Below are positions 1 through 5,016 of a stretch of 6,624 bases of DNA, in pieces. Position 1 is the first letter of the stretch, and each line of letters opens with the position of its first letter. The position numbers and the translations under genes were made by a program. The DNA comes from Acidobacteriota bacterium (lineage in GTDB: Bacteria > Acidobacteriota > Vicinamibacteria > Vicinamibacterales > UBA2999), in NCBI GenBank assembly GCA_947478985.1, contig CANJYC010000101.1, positions 1 to 6,624 on the forward strand. The letters are read 5' to 3'. The notes under the pieces are model-generated. The model was not told where the DNA came from and did not search any database. It saw nothing but the letters and a program-made list of their open reading frames with translations.

Positions 1-1
1 C

Positions 2-202
2 AACCTGGAGGCATTCGCGTGGCGCCAGCCGCCCTACGAGTACGAGGCGGAGAAGCTCCCGATCGACATCCTCGCCGGGTCGGACGAGTTGCGGCTGCAG
101 GTGGAGGCAGACGTGCCGGTGGTGGAAATCGCGGCGAGCTGGCGGGATGACGAGGCGGCCTTCACTGCGCTGCGTCGGCCATTCCTGCTCTACGAATCCT
201 GA
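2..202 (+). CDS. namZ: NamZ-type exo-beta-N-acetylmuramidase (DUF1343), C-terminal 66 residues
   Basis: This is the end of a gene that begins before the window. The reading frame starts at base 2 and stops at TGA 200-202. The visible tail contains WRQPPYEYEAEKLPIDILAG followed by SDELRLQVE, an IAASW motif and a final RRPFLLYES. This order (an aromatic-proline-tyrosine block, KLPIDIL, a short helix, then E-x-x-ASW and a terminal LLY) is the characteristic end of the DUF1343/NamZ family. Those enzymes release N-acetylmuramic acid from the non-reducing end of peptidoglycan fragments and are usually exported for cell-wall turnover. The catalytic part and any signal peptide lie outside the window, so activity cannot be judged here. 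The next gene starts 26 nt downstream on the same strand. Family assignment is firm for a short fragment; the enzymatic role is inferred from the family. Confidence 0.85.
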   Translation, partial: NLEAFAWRQPPYEYEAEKLPIDILAGSDELRLQVEADVPVVEIAASWRDDEAAFTALRRPFLLYES

Positions 203-214
203 CCCGCGCTCGAC

Positions 215-220
215 TATCAT
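215..220 (+). promoter_or_regulatory. possible -10 box (TATCAT) for a leaderless SRPBCC mRNA
   Basis: TATCAT matches the sigma-70 -10 consensus at five of six positions and ends 8 nt before the GTG start at 229. Transcription would therefore begin at or within a few bases of the start codon. No Shine-Dalgarno sequence is present in the 26-nt gap. No good -35 hexamer is visible 16-18 nt upstream, so the call is weak. Confidence 0.3.
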
Positions 221-228
221 CCTGACGC

Positions 229-792
229 GTGCCTGTCCCAGAATTTACCCACAGCCTGATCATCAAGGCGCCCCCCGCAGTCGTCCTGGAAGCCTTCTTC
301 GACACCAAGGCGCTCGGCTCCTGGTGGCAGGTAAGCCGCGCGCTCTGCATGCCGCGGCCACTCGGCTGCTACGCGGTTGAGTGGGAACCGACCGAGTGGA
401 AGGACGAGCTGCTCGGGCGGCTCGGCGGCGCGTTCCACGCCACGGTGATCGACTTCAAGCCGGGCCGGGAGTTTTTCCTCGCCAACGCGTACTGGCTGCC
501 GCCGGATGGTCCGCCCATCGGCCCGATGGCGCTTGAGGCCACCTGCAGCATCCAGCGTGACGGAACACTCCTCCACGTCCGGCAGACCGGCTGCGATGAG
601 ACCAGCCCCCGGTGGGTACGCTATTACGAGATCATCTCCGCGGGACTCTCGGGAGCGCTCGGAGAGCTGAAGCGGAACCTCGAGACAGAGATCGAAAGGG
701 TTCGCGAGGAACGGCTCAGACAGTTCTCCGAGCGGGCGGCCGAGCGGACGAAAGAGAAGAAGACCGAGAAGAAGCCCGAGAAGAAGAAATAG
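229..792 (+). CDS. SRPBCC/AHSA1-like domain protein with lysine-rich C-terminal tail
   Basis: A 187-residue protein. The first 150 residues have the START-like helix-grip pattern of the SRPBCC superfamily: an opening strand HSLIIKAPPAVV, a helix with FFDTKALGSWW (22-33), a run of beta strands with TVIDFKPGREFFLA (72-85) and TLLHVRQTG (113-121), and a long C-terminal helix from about 130 containing SGALGELKRNLE. These proteins form a hydrophobic cavity that binds lipids or other small ligands, or act like Aha1 co-chaperone domains; the ligand here cannot be told. Residues 150-187 are almost all charged, and the last 16 contain eight lysines in KKxEKK-like repeats, which is not part of the usual fold. 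The start is GTG 229: an in-frame TGA at 223-225 rules out any earlier start. There is no ribosome site, so a leaderless mRNA is possible. No signal peptide is seen, so it is probably cytoplasmic. It converges on pyk with a 19-nt gap. Confidence 0.8.
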   Translation: MPVPEFTHSLIIKAPPAVVLEAFFDTKALGSWWQVSRALCMPRPLGCYAVEWEPTEWKDELLGRLGGAFHATVIDFKPGREFFLANAYWLPPDGPPIGPMALEATCSIQRDGTLLHVRQTGCDETSPRWVRYYEIISAGLSGALGELKRNLETEIERVREERLRQFSERAAERTKEKKTEKKPEKKK

Positions 793-811
793 CGCGGACC
801 CGGCGGCGTGC

Positions 812-2230
812 CTAGACGCGCTGCAGCTTGAGGAAGTTGGACACTCCGCGTGTCAGTTCCGGCGTGATGCTCACGAGCACGATGACCGATTCGTGCGGAA
901 TCGTGTCGCGCTCCACCAGCATCGCACCGATGCGGCTGGCCGCCTCACTCAGATCGCCGCCGACGTGCGTCAGCACAGGCACCACCCCCCACGAAAGCGC
1001 CAGGCGCCTTGCCACATCATCGCGATCGGTGGCCGCATAGATCGGCGCCCTGGGCCGAAGGGCCGACAGGAGTCGCGCGGTCTTGCCGCCCCGCGTGACC
1101 GCCACAATCGCCTGCGCATCGCCGCGCTCGGCCAGCGTGACCACGGCCTCGCAGATGGCGCGGCCGTGTCCCCCCAGCAGGTGCGCCTTGTCCTCGATCG
1201 GCACGCGCGCCAGCGGTGGCATGGTCTCCGCATCGCGGATGATGGCGTCGAGCGTCTGGACCGCGCGCAGCGGATACGCCCCTGCCGCGGTTTCCCCGGC
1301 GAGCATGATCGCGTCAACGCCGTCATCGACCGCGTTGGCCGCATCATTGACCTCGGCGCGCGTGGGACGGGGCTCCGTGCGCATCGACTCGAGCACCTGT
1401 GTCGCGACGATCACCGGGATGCCGAGGGCGCGCGCACGACGCGTGATCTCCTTCTGCACGCGCGGCAGGCGTTCGAGCGGCATTTCGAGTCCGAGGTCGC
1501 CGCGCGCCACCATCACGGAGTCGGTTTCGGCGAGGATCTCGTCCAGGCGTGCAATCGCTTCCGGGCGCTCCAGCTTGGCGCAGATGGGCATGTCCGGCGC
1601 CCCGGCCAGTCGCAGCGCCTCGCGGGCCTGACGAATATCAGCAGCAGTCTGCACGAAGCTGAGCGCGACGATGTCCACGCGCTGCTGCACACCGAAGGCG
1701 AGGTCCTCGCGATCCTTCTCTGTCAGCCCCGCCGATGGCAGCGTCACGCCGGGCGCGTTGATCCCCTTGTGCTCGCCCAGCATCCCGCCTTCGACCACGA
1801 TGGTCCGCAGTTCCTGTCCGTCGTTCGCCTCGACGCGCAGCTCAATGTGACCGTCATCAAGCAGCAGCGGATCACCCGGGCGAACGGCCTTGGGCAGATC
1901 GGCGTAGGAGGTCGACACGCGGCCGGGTCCGCCGACGAAGTCACCGACGGCGATGCGCAGCGTCTCGCCGGCCACGAGCTTGATGGGCGCCCCGTCCTGC
2001 AGCAGGCCCGTGCGGATCTTCGGCCCGCTGAGATCCTGCAGGATGGCAATCGCGCGACCCGACTCGGTGGCTGCCTGGCGGATGCGTGCGATGACCTCGC
2101 GGTGCGCCTCCTGCGTCCCGTGCGAGAAGTTCAGACGGAACACGTCGACCCCCGCCCCCACGAGTTCCCGAATCCCCTGCTGGCTGTTGGTGGCAGGGCC
2201 GAGCGTGGCAACGATCTTCGTGTGTCTCAT
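812..2230 (-). CDS. pyk: pyruvate kinase
   Basis: A 472-residue enzyme of normal bacterial length that transfers phosphate from phosphoenolpyruvate to ADP in the last step of glycolysis, in the cytoplasm. The barrel begins TKIVATLGPA (4-13) and carries FRLNFSHG (31-38) with the Arg, Asn and Ser that contact phosphate and metal. The B domain covers about 72-168. The family signature ICAKLER has the catalytic Lys219 and metal ligand Glu221; the second metal ligand Asp is in ARGDLG (Asp245), and Thr277 lies in VATQVLESM. AGETAAGAYP (311-320) and a C-terminal domain from about 345 complete the fold. The segment QDLSGPKIRTG has Lys71 where potassium-dependent enzymes have Glu (rabbit Glu117) and Leu67 where they have Thr, so potassium independence is predicted. 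The start ATG at 2230 has no Shine-Dalgarno site, but a -10-like TATTCT lies about 10 nt upstream, suggesting a nearly leaderless mRNA. It is divergent from the amidase operon. Confidence 0.97.
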   Translation of the reverse strand: MRHTKIVATLGPATNSQQGIRELVGAGVDVFRLNFSHGTQEAHREVIARIRQAATESGRAIAILQDLSGPKIRTGLLQDGAPIKLVAGETLRIAVGDFVGGPGRVSTSYADLPKAVRPGDPLLLDDGHIELRVEANDGQELRTIVVEGGMLGEHKGINAPGVTLPSAGLTEKDREDLAFGVQQRVDIVALSFVQTAADIRQAREALRLAGAPDMPICAKLERPEAIARLDEILAETDSVMVARGDLGLEMPLERLPRVQKEITRRARALGIPVIVATQVLESMRTEPRPTRAEVNDAANAVDDGVDAIMLAGETAAGAYPLRAVQTLDAIIRDAETMPPLARVPIEDKAHLLGGHGRAICEAVVTLAERGDAQAIVAVTRGGKTARLLSALRPRAPIYAATDRDDVARRLALSWGVVPVLTHVGGDLSEAASRIGAMLVERDTIPHESVIVLVSITPELTRGVSNFLKLQRV

Positions 2231-2239
2231 GGGTGTCGA

Positions 2240-2246
2240 TAGAATA
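2240..2246. promoter_or_regulatory. shared bidirectional -10 element between pyk and the amidase operon
   Basis: The heptamer TAGAATA reads TAGAAT on the + strand (five of six consensus positions) and TATTCT on the - strand (four of six, including the key -12 T, -11 A and -7 T). The two boxes overlap by five bases inside a 35-bp divergent gap. The + direction gives a start near 2252, leaving room for the AGGT at 2256-2259 before ATG 2266. The - direction gives a start near 2234, only a few bases before the pyk ATG. No strong -35 hexamer is seen on either side. Position is what convinces; transcription from it is inferred. Confidence 0.5.
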
Positions 2247-2265
2247 GCGGTTTGCAGGTACGGGC

Positions 2266-2442
2266 ATGACGATCAATGTGTGGCTGGAGAATGCCGTCCG
2301 CGACGCGGAGCGCCGAGGGTTAACAGCCCTCCCGGCGCTGCTGGCGGCGCTCGCGCAGGCGACGGCCACGCTGCGCGCGGCGGACTGGAACCTCGACGCG
2401 GCCGGCGGACCAGCGCGTGACAAGGCGGCGGATGGGCGCTGA
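2266..2442 (+). CDS. 58-residue helical protein, first gene of the amidase operon (possible amidase partner)
   Basis: A small gene reading MTINVWLENAVRDAERRGL, then a leucine/alanine-rich stretch (LPALLAALAQATATLRAADW) and a short polar end. It looks like two amphipathic helices with no signal peptide or membrane segment. I have an impression of similar short proteins (DAERRGLPxL..LL..LA..T..LR.ADW) in Acidobacteriota, but no named family comes to mind. The start ATG has an AGG (2256-2258) at 7-nt spacing, one of the better ribosome sites in the window. The last 11 nt overlap the start of the amidase gene in another frame, so the two are likely translationally coupled. Size, position and helical nature recall GatC and AtzG, small proteins that stabilise amidase-family GatA and AtzE, but I see no clear GatC or DUF4089 sequence match. 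Reality of the gene is fairly likely; the function is a guess. Confidence 0.65.
   Translation: MTINVWLENAVRDAERRGLTALPALLAALAQATATLRAADWNLDAAGGPARDKAADGR
2422..2425 (+). promoter_or_regulatory. ribosome binding site supporting ATG 2432 for the amidase
   Basis: AAGG lies 6 nt before ATG 2432. The in-frame GTG at 2417 has only a weak CGGA upstream. The site therefore favours the shorter protein. It sits inside the end of the small upstream gene. Confidence 0.45.
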
Positions 2443-3805
2443 ACCACGCACAATCGCTGAGCTCGGACGCGCGTTCAGGGGGCGCGAGGTCACCTCCTCT
2501 TCGGTGACCGAGGAATGCCTGCGCCGGATCGACGAGCGCAATCCGGACATCAACGCGTTCATTACCGTGCTTGCCGAAAACGCTCGGGCCCAAGCGCAGG
2601 ACGCCGATCGCGAGCTGGCGGCAGGTCTCGATCGCGGACCGCTGCACGGCGTGCCGATTTCGCTCAAGGACCTCTTCGACCTCGAAGGAACCCCGACGAC
2701 GGCCGCGTCGCGCGTGCGCGCGGGGCACATCGCCACCTCCGACGCGGTCACCGTGCGGCGCCTGCGCGCGGCGGGGGCCGTGATCGTGGGAAAGACCAAC
2801 CTGCACGAGTTCGCGCTCGGCACCACCAACGAAGAGTCCGCGTACGGGCCGGTGAAACACCCGCTCGATCCCTCCCGCTCGGCTGGCGGATCGTCGGGCG
2901 GCTCGGCCGCGTCGGTGCTGGCGGGCATGGCGTTCGCGTCGATCGGCACCGACACCGGAGGATCGATCCGCATTCCCGCCGCCGCGTGCGGTCTCGTCGG
3001 GTTGAAGCCCGCCCTTGGCGAGATCGACGCGACCGGTGTCGTGCCGCTCAGCTCAACGCTCGATCACGTCGGGCCGCTGTGCCGGTCCGTCGAGGACGCG
3101 GCCATCGTGTTTGAGGTGCTAAAGGGGACGAGGCCTTCCCCACTCGACGCCAGGTCGCACGAGCCGGCCGCCCGCGCGCCCGCCGAGCCGGCACGGCTGC
3201 GGGTTGCCGTCCTGGGCGGCTACTTCACGGCGCTGCTTGATTCTGAGGTCGCCGCGTCCTTCGAGCGGACATGTGGCCGTCTACGCGATGCGGGTGTCAC
3301 TGTGACCGACGCCGCAATTCCGCACGCTGCCGACATTTCCGCGGTCTACCTCCACATCGCCCTCGCTGAAGCGGCGGCGTATCACGCCGCCACGCTCGAC
3401 ACACGCGCCAGCGACTATACGATGCCCGTGCGCCTGCGACTCGAGATGGGCCGCAGCATCCTGGCGGAAGACTATGTGCGCGCGCTGCGGGGACGCGACG
3501 TGCTGCGGCAGGAGGTCGATTGCGCGCTCGAATCGGTCGACGCGCTGCTGCTGCCAGGCCTCGCCGTGCCTGCGACCGTGCTGGGCAAGGACACCGTGCG
3601 CATCGGAGACCGGGATGAGCCGGTGCGCAACATCATGCTGCGTCAGACGCAGCTCTTTAACATCACGGGCCACCCGGCCATCACGCTCCCGTGCGGCACC
3701 ACCCGCGGCGGTCTGCCCATCAGCGCGCAGCTCGTGGGCATGCACACGCCGGACCTGCTGTGTGTGGCCGCGACGCTCGAGCCTTCCATCACGACACACG
3801 CATGA
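2432..3805 (+). CDS. amidase signature family hydrolase (GatA/AtzE-like)
   Basis: A 457-residue amidase counted from ATG 2432; an in-frame GTG at 2417 would add five residues. The Ser-cisSer-Lys triad is complete: Lys79 in PISLKDLFD, cis-Ser154 in AGGSSGGSAASV and nucleophile Ser178 in GTDTGGSIRIPAA. Their spacing (75 and 24 residues) is the same as I recall for the GatA glutamine amidase (Lys79, Ser154, Ser178 in Staphylococcus). KTNLHEFALGTTNEESAYGP (121-140) and GLVGLKPALG (187-196) are also GatA-like. It hydrolyses a C-N amide bond; the substrate is unknown. The C-terminus ends soon after GGLPISAQLVG without the longer GatA tail, and no gatB or true gatC is nearby, so a tRNA-amidotransferase role is unlikely. 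It overlaps the small gene upstream by 11 nt and the alpha/beta hydrolase downstream by 4 nt (ATGA). No signal peptide is seen, so it is probably cytoplasmic. Automatic annotation could misname it gatA. Confidence 0.92.
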   Translation: MGAEPRTIAELGRAFRGREVTSSSVTEECLRRIDERNPDINAFITVLAENARAQAQDADRELAAGLDRGPLHGVPISLKDLFDLEGTPTTAASRVRAGHIATSDAVTVRRLRAAGAVIVGKTNLHEFALGTTNEESAYGPVKHPLDPSRSAGGSSGGSAASVLAGMAFASIGTDTGGSIRIPAAACGLVGLKPALGEIDATGVVPLSSTLDHVGPLCRSVEDAAIVFEVLKGTRPSPLDARSHEPAARAPAEPARLRVAVLGGYFTALLDSEVAASFERTCGRLRDAGVTVTDAAIPHAADISAVYLHIALAEAAAYHAATLDTRASDYTMPVRLRLEMGRSILAEDYVRALRGRDVLRQEVDCALESVDALLLPGLAVPATVLGKDTVRIGDRDEPVRNIMLRQTQLFNITGHPAITLPCGTTRGGLPISAQLVGMHTPDLLCVAATLEPSITTHA

Positions 3806-4860
3806 TTCAGCGATTCTTCCACGCCTGGGAACACCGGCTCGCCAACGTCAGCAAGGACCGCGTCGTGCGGCCGTTCGAGTGGGGCGAGGACTGGCTCACG
3901 CCGCCACCGCCGGGCACCGGTGCGCAGGCGCTCGAGCACTGGGTCGATCAGGTGATGCGTGACACGCCCGCCTTCTTCGACGCACCGCCCACGCGCGAGT
4001 ACCAGTTCGATGAGGCGTCCGCTGCGCTGCAGCGGGAGGGTGAAGCGGGAACGCTGCGTTTCCCAAGCGCCTTCGTCACGCCGCATCCCGAGAACAACGT
4101 CGTCGTCGGCCGCTGGTTTCCCGCGCGCGATGAGGCCCGGGTCGACACCCCCGGAGCGCGACGCGGCCGCGCCGTGATCGTGATGCCGCAGTGGAACTCG
4201 GATGCCGGCGGCCACATCGGCCTCTCGCGCCTGCTCGCCAGGTTCGGCGTGTCGGCGCTGCGTCTCAGCCTGCCGTACCACGACACGCGTATGCCGCCGG
4301 AACTGGTGCGTGCGGACTACATCGTCAGCTCGAACGTGGCGCGCACGGTGCAAGTGTGCCGGCAGGCGGTGCTCGATGCGCGGCGCGCGGTCGGGTGGCT
4401 GGCGTCACAGGGGTTCGAGCGGATCGGCGTCCTCGGCACCAGTCTCGGCTCCTGCCTGGCGATGCTGACGACGGCGCATGAACCACGCATTCGCGCGCAG
4501 GCGCTGAACCACGTCTCACCCTGGTTTGCCGATGTGGTCTGGCGCGGCCTGTCCACCCGACACGTGCGCGCGGGCCTCGATGGCCACATCGATCTCGATC
4601 ACCTCCGCGCCCTCTGGCGGCCGATCAGCCCGTCGTCCTATCTGGAGCAGGTCCGCCGTGCGCAGACGCTGCTCGTCTACGCCAGCTACGACCTGACGTT
4701 TCCGGTCGACCTGTCGCGGTCACTCATCGACGAGTTCCGGCAGCGAACGCTGCCGCACGAGGTCGCGGTCCTCCCATGCGGCCACTACAGCACGGGCTCG
4801 GCCCCGTTCAAGTTCTACGACGCGTACGTGCTGACGAAGTTCCTGCGAAAACATCTTTAG
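3802..4860 (+). CDS. alpha/beta hydrolase fold protein, third gene of the amidase operon
   Basis: A 352-residue protein starting at ATG 3802, inside the ATGA shared with the amidase stop. An upstream in-frame ATG at 3691 would add 37 residues, but these lie inside the amidase coding region and are rejected. The core runs from about 123: strand AVIVMPQWNSDAGGH, strand ALRLSLPYHDTR, nucleophile elbow GTSLGS with Ser214, then LLVYASYDLTFP with the likely acid Asp297 and LPCGHYSTG with the likely base His328. The first 120 residues hold RVVRPFEWGEDWL and a tryptophan- and proline-rich stretch that I cannot assign. The general layout recalls ABHD18/DUF2048-like or dienelactone-hydrolase-like proteins, but the match is loose. 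A complete Ser-Asp-His triad implies an active esterase, lipase or peptidase. No ribosome site precedes it, so translation probably depends on reinitiation after the amidase. Co-expression suggests both enzymes act on one compound bearing ester and amide bonds; the substrate is unknown. Confidence 0.88.
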   Translation: MIQRFFHAWEHRLANVSKDRVVRPFEWGEDWLTPPPPGTGAQALEHWVDQVMRDTPAFFDAPPTREYQFDEASAALQREGEAGTLRFPSAFVTPHPENNVVVGRWFPARDEARVDTPGARRGRAVIVMPQWNSDAGGHIGLSRLLARFGVSALRLSLPYHDTRMPPELVRADYIVSSNVARTVQVCRQAVLDARRAVGWLASQGFERIGVLGTSLGSCLAMLTTAHEPRIRAQALNHVSPWFADVVWRGLSTRHVRAGLDGHIDLDHLRALWRPISPSSYLEQVRRAQTLLVYASYDLTFPVDLSRSLIDEFRQRTLPHEVAVLPCGHYSTGSAPFKFYDAYVLTKFLRKHL

Positions 4861-4870
4861 AGAACATCGT

Positions 4871-4983
4871 GAAATTACGGCTCGCGGGTGGCGCTGGACG
4901 GGGCGCCCCGCCCGCGCCGCAGGGCCGAAAGGCCCGAGCACGGGTGGGGCTGTCCAGCGACAGGACCCGCTACGCGTAATTTC
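4871..4983. repeat. 113-bp imperfect palindrome / long structured hairpin of unknown class
   Basis: The ends are an exact 9-bp inverted repeat, GAAATTACG (4871-4879) and CGTAATTTC (4975-4983). Moving inward the arms pair again as GCGGGT 4884-4889 with ACCCGC 4965-4970, CGCTGGAC 4892-4899 with GTCCAGCG 4952-4959, and GCCCCGCCCG 4905-4914 with CGGGTGGGGC 4941-4950 (one G-U pair). The centre is GGGCC-GAAA-GGCCC (4922-4935), a hairpin with a GNRA tetraloop. That makes about 38 pairs broken by four internal loops. It begins 10 nt after the alpha/beta hydrolase stop and ends 33 nt before the M16 stop, so it fills the gap between convergent genes. There is no T-run, so it is not a standard intrinsic terminator. 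It may be a mobile palindromic repeat (BIME- or MITE-like), a two-way terminator or mRNA-end protector, or a structured RNA. The palindrome is seen directly; its role is not known. Confidence 0.8.
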
Positions 4984-5016
4984 TGGGGCGCTCGAAGAAG
5001 AACCGAGCCGGCAGAC

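Noticed and set aside
791..822. Inverted repeat AGCGCG / CGCGCT between the SRPBCC and pyk stops as a two-way terminator
   Set aside because: Only 6 bp with a 20-nt loop and no T-run on either side; one arm is inside pyk.
893..2242. 449-codon open frame on the + strand opposite pyk
   Set aside because: It is antisense to a clear pyruvate kinase, its product is rich in Arg, His and Gln with no family pattern, and GC-rich codon bias keeps such frames open.
3691..3801. 37-residue N-terminal extension of the alpha/beta hydrolase
   Set aside because: It lies inside the amidase coding region, reads as Arg/His-rich noise, and the ATGA overlap gives a natural start at 3802.
3643..4353. 236-codon open frame on the - strand across the amidase/hydrolase junction
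   Set aside because: Opposite two genes with complete catalytic triads; no recognisable protein pattern.
4871..4983. Integron attC site
   Set aside because: Size and palindromic form fit, but the GTTRRRY and RYYYAAC core boxes are missing and no integrase or cassette layout is present.
4871..4983. Hammerhead ribozyme suggested by the GAAA
   Set aside because: The CUGANGA core is absent on both strands and the GAAA is a tetraloop, not a strand between helices.
4990..5008. GCTCG / CGAGC stem-loop after the M16 stop as a terminator
   Set aside because: A 5-bp stem with a 9-nt loop and no following T-run on either strand; too weak alone.
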